Assembly (NCBI RefSeq): GCF_004359215.1
Contig: NW_027152037.1
Span: 8,947-34,601, forward strand
DNA: 25,655 nt
Reading direction: 5' to 3'
From: Bremia lactucae
Lineage: Eukaryota; Oomycota; Peronosporomycetes; Peronosporales; Peronosporaceae
The notes beneath the pieces are model-generated. The model saw only the letters and a list, made by a program, of their open reading frames with translations. It ran no database searches and was not told the DNA's origin. Below, piece by piece: positions 7,591 through 16,076 of the stretch (positions are counted from its first letter, which is position 1; the number at the start of each line of letters is the position of its first letter). The translations under genes were made by a program, and so were the position numbers.

Positions 7591-8390
7591 GGATACCTCT
7601 TCGTTCCGTCGCTAACACCGATGATAACACCGACCTAAGATCGCTGCTTCAGCGAGTCTTTGCGGGTATCTGTACAAAGAGCAGATGCTACCAGACAGGA
7701 CTATGTCCCGAAGATCAAGTGCATGATCTATTAGAATCTGGATTGGAGATGCGCGTCCCTCTTCGCTCGAGTCGGATGCCTGTTCAAAATGAACGCTGCG
7801 TTCTCCTCGTGCGTTCTCCTCAGAACTTCAGCTGAAGTCGACTAGCGAAGAGTACACGGCGCGCCATGTCAAGGATCGCTTGCCATTCGACGCTTGATTC
7901 CGTGATTCACTGAATTGACGCGCGAACCCAATGAGTTGGCAGAATAGGTCAACGTTGTTGTATCCGCCACCGCCGTCGGTTTCATAAAACGTAAATGTTG
8001 CAGTTGAACCTCTTGTTGAAAAAATTGAGAAAGTACTCAAACGTCTTTGCTGGCTTGTCCTTTGTTGTGCCAAAAAAACGCGGACAATAGTCTGACTTGT
8101 GGTCCACGAAGTTGACAAGGTAACGATTACCGAGCCGACCTCTTGGTGTCAGTGGACCTTTGATCCGAGCAAATTACTCCGCCATTCCGATCGATCGGAG
8201 CATGCATTCCACTCTCGATATGCGACTGCTTGTTCTTCGTCTGCGTTCCTTCTTTGCACGAACTGCACACCGTCCTTTCATGGTCAGTAATTTCTATTGT
8301 CGATCCTGGTGTCTTTGCCATGCGCTCGATCGTATCAAGCGATAGGTGTCCCACGCTAGCACGAAATTGCATCAGCAACATTTCTGTCTA
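7590..8390 (-). pseudogene. pol: Copia integrase (element D)
   Basis: The zinc-binding head is seen on the minus strand at about 8370-8260: GHLSLDTIERMAK, then TVCSSCKEGTQTKNK with its CxxC. The core follows, with GGVICSDQRSTDTK carrying the first catalytic aspartate, then KSDYC-like and RVFLAQQRT blocks. The TDGGGGYNNVDLFCQL block (about 7985-7935) holds the second aspartate. After RQFSESRNQASNGK (about 7920-7880) the segment expected to hold the catalytic glutamate (AER type) is missing, and the frame jumps to the following MARC-like block. The C-terminal part (about 7780-7600) reads RASPIQI and DLRDIV. The enzyme is inactive by deletion and frameshifts. Confidence 0.83.
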
Positions 8391-8425
8391 GTGTGCTCGA
8401 TCCCACCTTGAGAGCACATACATGA

Positions 8426-8800
8426 TTACATCGATGTCTTTTTTTGACGAACTTCCGTCATAGGTGTCTGCACATGCAATACGTTCGTGTGCAAACTTAC
8501 GTCGAGCGCGGTTGCGCCGCGTCGAGCAAGTGCACGACTCGAATCGTCGTAAGCCAGACCGAAGCCTTTCTGTTCGAGCTTTCCATACGCAATAATGTTG
8601 CGCGCAAGCTGCGGCGCGAGATATACATCTGTCAGTGTAATAGTCCGTTCTTTTCCGTTCGCGATATCAAGCAAAGGAGCGTTTTCACATTTCGTCATCT
8701 TGAGTGACTTCTCGTCTGCCATGGAAGCTTCGTGGCCGCATTTTCCATGTCTTGCATCATTGAGGCGTCGTTTATCAAGTGACGACTCGATCCACCATCC
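8426..8800 (-). pseudogene. pol: Copia aspartic protease (element D)
   Basis: The copia protease cuts the Gag-Pol polyprotein. The minus strand reads DRVLDGGSSRHLINDASMMQ (about 8805-8745). The usual catalytic triad Asp-Ser/Thr-Gly of DSGAS is DGGSS here, so the active-site serine is Gly, though the Asp remains. Downstream (8722-8426) is the flap and C-terminal region with ITLTDVYLAPQLARNIIAYG and KLEQKGFGLAYD, characteristic of copia proteases. A frame change between 8726 and 8700 separates the two parts. Confidence 0.82.
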
Positions 8801-10110
8801 AGAACCCTGTCGTTCGAATCATTGTTGTCGACGTCGCCAATCGCGTTGCACAAACTCAGCTGGCGACTTGCGTCCTTTCCCGCGGCACGTCCCGCGCTTG
8901 CGTGATTTGATTTCACCAATCGCGAGAGCAATATCGTCGTTGCTGACCTTCTGCTGACCTCCGCCTTTCCCCTTTCCGACGGTGCCTTTCGCCCCCCCAC
9001 AATAATTTGCTTGGTATGTCGCCTTCTTTCCGCAACCAAAGCATTTCCGCATATCGCAAAGTCTCCACGTGCTTGGCGACAATTTCACGCCAAATTGATT
9101 CGCTCCCAAGCTCGAATGATGTCGAAGTGGGTTAGCTCTTCGGCATGTTGTAAGTAATCGGTACGTGTCGGATCGTCTTTTGCTAGCATGACATTTATGA
9201 GTTCAGGCGATAAATTGTGCACAATATTGTCCAGAATCAGCATGTCTTCATTGCCTCTTGCATCGCTGACCGCAACCAGGTACAAAAAATGCTCAGCCCA
9301 TTATCTCTTTGCGTCCTTCTTTTTTGCGCAAAGAGTTTCATCGCTTGTCTAGCCGTAATTGTCGTCTTGACGTCTCCGATAGGCGCCCCACATCATAGTC
9401 GAGTGTTGCTTGCTTGTTTCACCAAACGTCAACTTGCTTATGGTCGCTAACATATACGCTCCAGCGAAAACCACAGGATGCCTCAGCCAAGTTGACCTGT
9501 CTCGGGATTGTCTTTCCCCAGTCGTAAAACCAGATCCCAAACCGCGATACAGTTCGGTGCCGTCGAACTTGCGAATTGAAGCTTCCGCTAAGCTGCCGTA
9601 GGTGTCGCGAAGTACAGGTCTTCTAGAGGAATTGGCGCTACTGGTGTTGGAGCTTCCGCATGACGAGGCGCAGCGTCATTCACAGCGTTGGCCTGTGCCT
9701 GTTTGCCGAATGACATTAGTGATCGTGTCATCAGAGATGAGAACAGCTACCGCGATGGTGCTTGACGAGCTGCTAAATTGCGCTTCACGGAGTTCCTAAG
9801 CGCGTCGATCGTCATCTTCTTTGCGACAATGTTCGCATCAAGCGCTGATGCCAAGAGTCCACTCTCTATTGCTCCGCGCATGCGTCTGCATCTGGGAAGT
9901 TTTCACGTTCCCTATGTGATCCGAGAGGGTGGAGAGGGTCGCGAGATTCTTTTCTTCGGTCGCCGAGCTCCTCTCATGTGCTGGCGGGTCTCCAACAACA
10001 TCTGTAGCTCGCAGTGACGTTGCCGCATGCGATGGAGGGGCAGCACGTCCTGGCGAGGCGTTTGCGTTACCTGCCGATTCCGGTGCGGCCTTCGTGTTGT
10101 TATTTTTCAG
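8800..10110 (-). pseudogene. gag: Copia Gag (element D)
   Basis: The coat protein region runs on the minus strand. It contains an N-terminal Ala/Ser-rich stretch (10134-9838), a GSGFTTG-type block with RQVNLAEASCGF in a neighbouring frame (about 9540-9440), and YLVAVSDARGNEDMLILDNI followed by VHNLSPELINVMLAKDDPTR (9285-9190) and YLQHAEELTHFDI (about 9155-9120). A nucleic-acid-binding knuckle starts CFGCGKK (about 9050-9030), but the expected His and the spacing of the last Cys are lost (ATYQANYC). A Gly/Lys-rich tail follows. Many stops lie between 9840 and 9290. Confidence 0.82.
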
Positions 10111-10115
10111 CCATT

Positions 10116-10124
10116 GGCTCATAA
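10116..10124 (-). promoter_or_regulatory. Primer binding site of element D, initiator tRNA-Met anticodon-arm type
   Basis: On the minus strand TTATGAGCC follows the LTR end. It is the complement of GGCUCAUAA in the anticodon arm of initiator tRNA-Met. It overlaps the site used by the unrelated family-E LTRs (GGTTATGAG), which supports a shared half-tRNA priming mode. Confidence 0.55.
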
Positions 10125-10349
10125 TTTGTTGCAAAATAGCTAATTGTACTTTCCTCTATCCTCACTACGTACCTTACTGTTTATTGACTACTTTCTCTGC
10201 CACTACTTTCAACGTATGGTCAGACGAAGTTACGACTATACACAACCGCTCAGAACTGTCAGTTGCTCTGTTGCACGCATAATCAAATTTCACCAAAGCT
10301 CAGCTGCAAACTCCCACCCTTTCAGCGGGTAATTCCTGTTAGCAATACA
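10125..10349 (-). repeat. LTR of copia element D
   Basis: On the minus strand it runs from TGTATTGCT (10349) to about 10125. From about 10332 to 10130 it matches the LTR of element C (4775-4965). The first 17-20 bases differ from that copy, so this end is either truncated or diverged. It lies between the RNase H end of E1 and the gag of D. Confidence 0.68.
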
Positions 10350-10860
10350 TTAAGATTCCTCCTGTATCGGCTTGCTGTGCGCTCCTTGAATCGCCACTTC
10401 TGCCCATTTCAGCCGCCCGAGAAGCTGATCGGCAAAATTCACAGCTTCTCGCTCTTCATCTTATTAAGCTTGAATAGGAATGCCTTGAGCCAAACCGCTT
10501 CTTGGACTGCTTTCGTCGGTGCCATGATCTCTGCTTCGTCGATGAGATAAACATATAAAGCAATTAAATATGTGTTTTAACCTAAAAACAAAGGCGTATC
10601 CTCTTGTGCTATATCGCGTCTCTACATCACCAGCCTAATCTGTATCCGAGTTTCTTTGCAGGGTAGTGATGCCATTAATGGAGAAATTGAGTCCATGCAT
10701 CAGTGCTGCTTGAAGATAGCACAGCACACGCTTGACGGCTTGCCAGTATTTTGGATAAGGCTCCGCTAAAAATGCCTCAAAGCTCCCACCGCCACAGCAA
10801 GGTCTGGACGTGTCGCCTCCATGAAGTACATGCTCCTCGAATAGCACTTCGGTAGGACAC
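10350..10860 (-). pseudogene. pol: Copia RNase H (element E1)
   Basis: The minus strand reads a YRSAIRGACT block (about 10855-10830) with a frame change into a MEATRPDLAV-like block. It continues with FLAEPYPKYWQAVKRVLCYL and QAALMHGLNFSINGITTLQR (about 10775-10660), then a NSDTD-type catalytic block (about 10650-10635). An AT-rich 50-bp stretch (about 10600-10550) replaces the expected SWRSKKQ block. The frame resumes with AEIMAPTKAVQEAVWLKAFL (about 10535-10475). A stop follows at about 10440. The domain is recognisable but dead. Confidence 0.8.
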
Positions 10861-11790
10861 AATCTTCATCGTGTCCTCATGCTTGCATCTGCCTTCACAC
10901 ATGTTCTTGGTCAGCTTGAGTACATGATCTTGAGGTTTCTTCACGGGCTTGCTGTCATGTATACCAAACTTGGTCAAGACGGACTTAAGAAACTTGGTTT
11001 GCCGCATCGTCATACGGCCAGCCGCATGATCGCTCTTGATCTCCACACCAACAAAATAACTCAGTTCTATGAGGTCGGCCATCTCGAATCGGTCACTAAA
11101 CGCATACTAATTGACGTGAGAAACTCGTCGTTGCTGCTTGCAATGATAAGATTATAAATCCATAAAACAACAAAGACCATGTCATCGTCGTCCCACTTGA
11201 CATAAACGCAGTGATCCGACTCACACTTGACGAATACGATCATGTTCATGAAGTCGTCGATGGTCTAATTTCACATGCGGGTAGACTGCTTCATCCCATA
11301 CAGCGACCTCTTGAGCTTGCACTCATAATCTGGACGATCAGCGTCGACATCTGCGCCATGTAGATATCCCTATCGAGTTCACCTTCAGAAGCGCTGTCTT
11401 GACATCCATCTGATGCAATTTGAGCATATACATTGCCGCCAGACTCAGCACGATCCAAATCGACGCGAACTTGGCGACTGGCACATAGGTTTCTTCGAAG
11501 TCGACTCCGTACTTATCTGAGAACCCTTAGCCACGAGGCGTGCCTTGACTCCTCAACCTCACCATCTTGAGTCTCCTTGACACGAAAATCCCATCTGCAA
11601 TCGATCGTCTTGTGTCCCTTCGGCAACGATACGATATTCCATGTATCGCTTTGCGGAGCGAATCACACTTCGAGTCACACGAATTCTTCCACTTCACCGC
11701 GTCACTGTATACCGTAGCCGACTTTGACAAAGTCGGCATATCTCCTACTGAATGTATGACGCTAGCGGCTTCGTGAATTGTAGTACCTTA
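10860..11790 (-). pseudogene. pol: Copia reverse transcriptase, catalytic motif replaced (element E1)
   Basis: N-terminal block: KWKNSCDSKCDSLRKAI (about 11695-11640), then a basic stretch to KARLVAKG-like (about 11545-11520). The middle shows YECKLKRSLYGMKQSTRM-like residues (about 11325-11280) and CESDHCVYVKWDDDDMVFVV (about 11225-11165). At 11151-11162 the catalytic YVDD is WIYN. The C-terminal block carries SYFVGVEIKSDHAAGRMTMR and QTKFLKSVLTKFGIHDSKPV (about 11050-10940), then the KLTKNMCEGRCKHEDT block (about 10920-10875). The shared loss in fragment B (WINN) is notable. Confidence 0.84.
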
Positions 11791-12960
11791 GCTGCTGCCG
11801 ACATCTCATCCAGATCTTGACGTCTCTTGTAAGACGTGGACTGCTTGGCACTTGGAGTGTCTGTAGTCTGCTTTAACGACTACGTCGGCAAATGTCTCTT
11901 ACTGCTAGAATCCATTTTAAAGCTTCCGTGTCTTCTGCTTCTTGCGGCTAATCATCACCAGCCACCTCTTTCGCTTCAGAGACAACCTGCTGACAGTAGC
12001 CGCGTCTTGCAGTGTCGAAGATATCTTCCATGAAATGTTCGTCGCGACTTACCAGAATGCGACAACTCTCCAGCCCTTCAAACCGATATGACTTCTCTTG
12101 ATTTGAATATCCTAGAAAGCGGCAACAAACTTACCGAGCATCAAATTTGGCACGATTATCTTTTGGCACCATAAGACATGCAAGAGAAAACCAATCAACC
12201 TGTTATGGCTTCTATCCTGTCCATACTTGGTATGGCGATTTGTTGTGACTGTCAGCCCTTATTGGACACCGATTGCGGAGGAACGTGACCGTCATGACAG
12301 CTTCCCCGCCCCAGCAATTCCTTGAACAAATCAGCATATTCCGTGATCGGCTCACCCGCTCGGCGACTCAATTTAGTTGAGGATTGTAATGTGGCGTGAA
12401 AGCTTGCACGATTCTCGATCATTGCAAAACTTGCCATGTCACGCGAAGTTTATTCGCCATTGTTACCACAGCAAAGCGACTTTACCCGCTTGCCCGTTTA
12501 CGTCTCATCAAGTACCACAAAGTCAGCAAACTTGACAGCTGCTTCCGACTTATTACGCAACAAATTCACCTTGCAAAACTAAGACTTGTAGCCGATAAAC
12601 ATGATGAAGTAGCGCTTTCCACTGAACGTCGGTGTCTGCATTCATTTCATGTAATCTGTGACGCCAGCGATTTCGCAATTAGCTGTGCGTTATGCAGATC
12701 GAGACAGGGGACCAGCAAATGACGTCCAGTATTTACTTCGCACGGTTAGGTGATGACTTGGCCTAATTCAGTCGCGTTTGCTAAACTAGTAAGCACCTGT
12801 GACACACCTCCCACTGCTTCCCTTACGCAATGTTAACGCCAAGACCACCACGACCAATGTGACCAAGTCGATGGTGCCAAAAGCACGATGTGGTGTTCCC
12901 ATGGCATCCCATCGATCTTGTCACATTGGCTTCCTCCATTATTACCGGCGCCATGCAAAG
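11791..12960 (-). pseudogene. pol: Copia integrase (element E1)
   Basis: The head is at about 12850-12740: an HRLGHIGRGGLG block and then WEVCHRC with its CxxC and a SSPNRAK segment. The core then reads QTPTFSGKRYFIMFIGYKS (about 12630-12575), NKSEAAVKFADFVVLDE (about 12555-12505) and a TPHYNPQLN block before VAER (about 12400-12360), where the catalytic Glu lies. The tail reads VMTVTFLRNRC-like and KFDAR-like blocks (about 12300-12130). Between the head and core, at 12647-12718, a short foreign piece replaces the expected SDVMGP-like block with the first catalytic Asp. Numerous stops are present. Confidence 0.8.
12647..12718 (+). mobile_element. Gypsy RNase H patch inside copia integrase
   Basis: The plus strand reads FHVICDASDFAISCAL. 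This matches the hallmark CDASDFAIGCAL block that begins the RNase H of oomycete Ty3/gypsy elements. It extends about 70 bp and is flanked on both sides by minus-strand copia integrase: ILDVIC on one side and QTPTFSGKRYF on the other. It lies where copia should have its first catalytic aspartate block. It is best read as filler DNA copied in during break repair. Confidence 0.6.
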
Positions 12961-13287
12961 TTTATACACTCCTTTGCATTCACGTCCTTGAACCTTCAAG
13001 AGAATACAAATTGCTTTTGCGAAACAACCATTGCGCTTAAACGTCACTGGCCCAACATCCTTCGTGAAGCGGCCAACCGAGAGCAAATTGCACAAAAGCT
13101 TGGGAATATGCCAGAAACCGGTGAGCATACATTCTTGGTCTCACGGGGAGTCTTCGTCGTCATCACTGTATCGCCCGTTGCCACCGCTCAAACCACACCG
13201 TCATCAGCGAGATGTACATCTACCGAAGCGATAGCCTGTACCTTACGAGGACGTCATGTGTTGCGCTGCTCCCTAGTCAACCAAGAT
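12960..13287 (-). pseudogene. pol: Copia protease (element E1)
   Basis: The head reads WLTREQRNT (about 13285-13255) in place of the VWLVDSGATQHMT motif. The catalytic Asp-Ser-Gly is thus lost to substitutions. It is followed by VDVHLADDGVV (about 13235-13195), TPRETKNV, then MLTGFWHIPKLLCNLLSVGR and FTKDVGPVTFKRNGCFAKA (13128-13020). The VTFxRxGCFAxAKG piece is the one that became a tandem repeat at 18121-18383. The first part is duplicated at 5570-5752. Confidence 0.78.
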
Positions 13288-13291
13288 ACAT

Positions 13292-14014
13292 AATTTAAGT
13301 TGTCGAGGAACATGTGTAAGGGTATGAAGGTACGATGAAGATCGTGCCGTACCGATGTTGTTTCAGTGGTATTATGGACCTTATGGTTGCAATGCGTCCG
13401 GATCCAGCTGCAGCTGTGGGAGTTTTGAGCATTTGCTGACACACCGGCAAGCCTTAAGCGCGTACTATGTTACCTCATGGCGACGCCCACGAATTTCATT
13501 ATTCGCGAAGCTGAACAGCAAGTCTGCTTCTTTTATCAGATGCACACTGAGCTGGAGACCTTTAATCTCGCCGAAGTACAAGTGGTTGCGTTTTTACGAT
13601 GAACAACAGATGCATCCGCGGGCGAAACAAGAAGCAACGGACTATGGCGCTCTCTTCGACGGAAGCTCATTACATGGCGTTATATGAGGCCACGCAAGAA
13701 GCAGTTTGGCTCGAAGTTTTTCTGCATGCGCTTGATGAGATGACTATGAATGAGTCTGTCAAGATATTCGAGGACAACCAAGGCTAGATCGCGTTGGCCA
13801 AGAATCCGGATTATCACAAGCGCACAAAACATATCGACATTTGTTGCCATTTTGTGCAAGAAAAAGTTGAAGACGGTCAAGTGAAATTCGATAATTGCCC
13901 GACTCAAGACATGCTGGCTGATATAATGACAAAGCCACTGGACGCTACACGTTCATTTCTCAACGCACCAAGCTTGGGATCGAAGGTGTTGCCGATAAGT
14001 TCCTCAAGCGGCTA
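13292..14014 (+). pseudogene. pol: Copia RT end and RNase H, 3' terminus (family E, sense)
   Basis: The sense frame opens abruptly with KLSRNMCKG (about 13295). It continues through RCCFSGIMDLMVAMRPDPAA (about 13345-13405), a SADAH-type catalytic block, MNNRCIRGRNKKQRTMALSS and TEAHYMALYEATQEAVWLEV (13599-13715). Then come SVKIFEDNQG and a stop (TAG at 13786), ALAKNPDYHKRTKHIDICCH (about 13792-13855), FVQEKVEDGQVKFDNCPTQD and MLADIMTKPLDATRSFLNA (to about 13965). It is the only family-E copy in the window with the full histidine-rich C-terminus. Frame changes at about 13430-13600 and the stop inactivate it. Confidence 0.86.
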
Positions 14015-14088
14015 AGTTGCGCACACGTGGCAACTGAAGTTGCGTACTGCAGCCGATACAGGAGGGACTTAAAGAAAGTACAGGCAAT

Positions 14089-14307
14089 TGTTGTTGGCGA
14101 GAAATCGGCTCGACCATATCAGGATAGTACCGGTAGGTATCAGTATATACCGGTAATGACGTCATAGTAGGGTTGACGTCAGTAGAATTTAGAAGGTTCT
14201 GTGAGCTATGATTGGATAGAAGTAATGATTGGCTTAGAGGTAGCAATAGGTTTGCGAACTAAGAACCTGAATGCATTTTGCCAACTAGTCCTCACTTGAT
14301 TTTTTCA
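14089..14307 (+). repeat. Family-E copia LTR, copy 3
   Basis: It begins TGTTGTTGGCG directly after GTACAGGCAAT, a flank shared with LTR copy 2 (GTACAGGTAAT). It carries about 50 bp not present in copies 1 and 2, including a second TACCGGTA segment. It then aligns with them through TGACGTCA pairs (14157-14164 and 14174-14181), the GATTGG motifs and GCATTTTGCCAACTAG. It ends near TTTTTTCA. RNase H lies upstream and gag downstream. Confidence 0.77.
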
Positions 14308-14310
14308 TTA

Positions 14311-14320
14311 GGTTATGAGC
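14311..14320 (+). promoter_or_regulatory. Primer binding site, initiator tRNA-Met anticodon-arm type (LTR copy 3)
   Basis: GGTTATGAGC gives ten bases complementary to the GCUCAUAACC anticodon arm of initiator tRNA-Met (plant or yeast type). It follows the LTR and precedes the gag start codon by about 60 bp, as at copy 2. Confidence 0.6.
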
Positions 14321-14368
14321 ATAAGACCGCAGATTCTGCCACCTTTGGCCCTGCATTCGCCTTTGCCA

Positions 14369-15050
14369 TGGATACTGCCGTGACCACGACCGCCTGCATC
14401 AACAAGTTCGACGGAGCGAACTTCCAACAATAGAAACTTAGATGTAAATGATGCTGGAGGAGCGACACCTATGGGATGTGGTGAGCGGGGAGTGAAGCCT
14501 GAGCACCTGTCGAGCCCGCTGGACCAGGCAGCCTACAAACGTAAGTCGCGCAACGCCGTGGCGATAATCTGTGTTGCGATGGAGTATTCGCAGCTGCCTT
14601 TGGTCGGTCGGCAAACGGCGCGCATGCTACATAGTCGTGTCTTTAAGGGCATTTCGAGAAGAAATTTTTGACCAACAAGATCTTTCTACGTCGATGCTTT
14701 CTCACGACGATGATGAACGAAAGCGACGACTTATACAGCTATTAACAAGATCAAGACGCTGGCGGAGCAGCTCGACGCGGTTGGGCTCTGGTCAGCGAGG
14801 ACGATCTGGTCATCATGCTTCTCGCAAGTCTAAGCGAGTCGTACGCGTTTCTCATCACAGCTTTGGAGTCAAGAACCGACTCGCTGTCGTGGAAGCTTGT
14901 GACATCTTGGCTACTACATGAAGTTTGAAACACAAGGAACAAGGTGGCGGCGTCGATGGAGCCGCCCAAGGGCAAGGACAAGCGTCTATGACAATAGACA
15001 ACGGTCGGTGTAAGGGACGCCAAGTACTGATTAAATCCAGCAGTGCCTGC
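14369..15050 (+). pseudogene. gag: Copia Gag (family E, copy 1)
   Basis: It starts at ATG 14369 with MDTAVTTTACINKFDGANFQ and a stop soon after (TAG). In shifted frames it continues: EERHLWDVVSGE-like (about 14458-14490), AYKRKSRNAVAIICVAMEYS (about 14531-14592), IKTLAEQLDAV-like (about 14750-14785), EDDLVIMLLASLSESYAFLI and TALESRTDSLSWKLVTSWLL (about 14798-14920), and HEVxKHKEQGGGVDGA. These are typical of the copia capsid region. It ends at SSACHY (about 15035-15053), the first part of the zinc knuckle, where it is fused to protease sequence. At least five frame changes are present. Confidence 0.82.
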
Positions 15051-15304
15051 CACTACACGAAGGACGGGGATCCGGTCACTTTTGAAAGCGACAGATGCTT
15101 TGCCAAAGCAAAAGGATTGCAGTGGGAGTCTGAATTCCGTGACGGTAAAGGGCTGTTGAAGCTGTGCATGACGCCTGTCAGCACGGACGAAGCCAATATG
15201 ACAAACTCTTTGGGGAGCTATGAAGACACCACTTCGTACCTCTGGCACCTTCGACTTGGACACATTAGACATGGTGTTCGAGACACCATCGTCAAGAAGA
15301 ACTT
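15050..15304 (+). pseudogene. pol: Protease C-end and pre-integrase head fused to Gag (family E)
   Basis: Directly after the broken zinc knuckle the frame reads TKDGDPVTFESDRCFAKAKG, then LQWESEFRDGKGLLKLCMTP and VSTDEANMTNSLGSYEDTTS. It ends YLWHLRLGHIRHGVRDTIVK at about 15290. This is the end of protease and the first half of the integrase zinc domain. The deletion joining CHY to TKD removed the rest of the knuckle and the protease active site but kept one open frame from 14925 to 15395 (156 codons). Past 15304 the sequence belongs to another copia family. Confidence 0.8.
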
Positions 15305-15308
15305 TTTT

Positions 15309-16076
15309 TTACAGCAAATATGGCAACAGCAACACACAATGAGACTCTTCACGTGCGAATGGGTCATGTTTCAACTACTGTGCTACGCGAGATGATCAGC
15401 ATCAGCATGATAAAGGTCGCAAAAGTGCCAGTCGAATCAGCTGGTTAAAGCGTATGCCGGGGATGTCAACTGGACAAGACGGTTCAAAAAGTGTTTTCTA
15501 GCGATTGTGACAAACGCCGTTACAAGACGTTTATATAGCTTCATTTGACATCTGCGGCCTCATAAAATCAAAAATATCTTGGGAGCAACTAGTATCTGCT
15601 TCTTGTCGTGGATGAAGCAAGTGGGTGCACGAAGGGTTTCTGCTTAAGTGCCAGTCACAAAGTGAAGACTGCTTAAAGAGCTACATTCTTAAAGTGCAGA
15701 CTCAGTACAATACACTTACGTCAAAATCGACTTCCGTCGCCAAAGATGGAAAGCAAAGCGCCTAATGAAGTTGTGAACAAGTCCGAACTCTAACGTGAAA
15801 CACATGCGTGTATTTTGGTGCCAAGCATACATTTTGAGGAAACGACTTAAGTGAGACCTTAGTTCGCGTCCGGAGATCTTCATAAGCGATGAAGCAGTTT
15901 CGAAGGCATATCGTGTGTTCGATATTGAGGCGGGACAAGTGGTGATAAGTCGTGATGTTAAACTCAATGAATCAAGCATAGGTCTTTGAACAACAAATTC
16001 GAGTGGTGACAGCGACGAATTAGTTTCGACTGATTGTCCTATGAAGTTGCAGGACCAGTGGACTACAGACAGGCTG
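15309..16076 (+). pseudogene. pol: Copia integrase and linker (element I)
   Basis: The plus strand reads NMATATHNETLHVRMGHVST-like with TVLREMISISMIKVAKVPVE, then CRGCQLDK (about 15318-15480), the zinc-binding head. The core is represented by a YLLLVVDEASG block (about 15590-15625) and KVKTA (about 15660). The C-terminal part has PNEVVNKSEL (about 15755-15790), VFGAKHTF-like (about 15815-15835) and a VFDIEAGQVVISRDVKLNES block (about 15918-15976). It corresponds to minus-strand 24110-23100 of element H. Stops are scattered throughout. Confidence 0.77.

Larger units (their letters stand above)
7200..10349 (-). mobile_element. Copia element D, 5' half (LTR, gag, protease, integrase)
   Basis: On the minus strand the order is LTR (10349-10125), primer site, gag (about 10110-8800), protease (8800-8430), integrase (8390-7590) and the linker before RT (7590-7200). 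RT and RNase H are absent: the element ends where a family-E RNase H fragment begins. The LTR is the same family as that of element C, which has just the missing 3' half but in the opposite orientation. All frames are interrupted. Confidence 0.85.
10350..13287 (-). mobile_element. Copia element E1 (family E), protease to RNase H
   Basis: This is the longest family-E copy. On the minus strand it has protease (13287-12960), pre-integrase and integrase (12960-12050), linker, RT (11790-10860) and RNase H (10860-10350). The 3' end GCCGATACAGGAGG (about 10375-10362) is shared with the sense family-E copy at 14052-14065, which supports the border. No own LTR or gag is attached: at 13287 it switches to sense RNase H, and at 10349 the LTR of D follows. 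Confidence 0.83.

Noticed and set aside
7473..7835. 120-codon plus-strand frame with many charged residues
   Set aside because: It is antisense to the C-terminal integrase region of element D.
12799..13293. 164-codon plus-strand frame
   Set aside because: It is antisense to protease and pre-integrase of E1, which read well on the minus strand.
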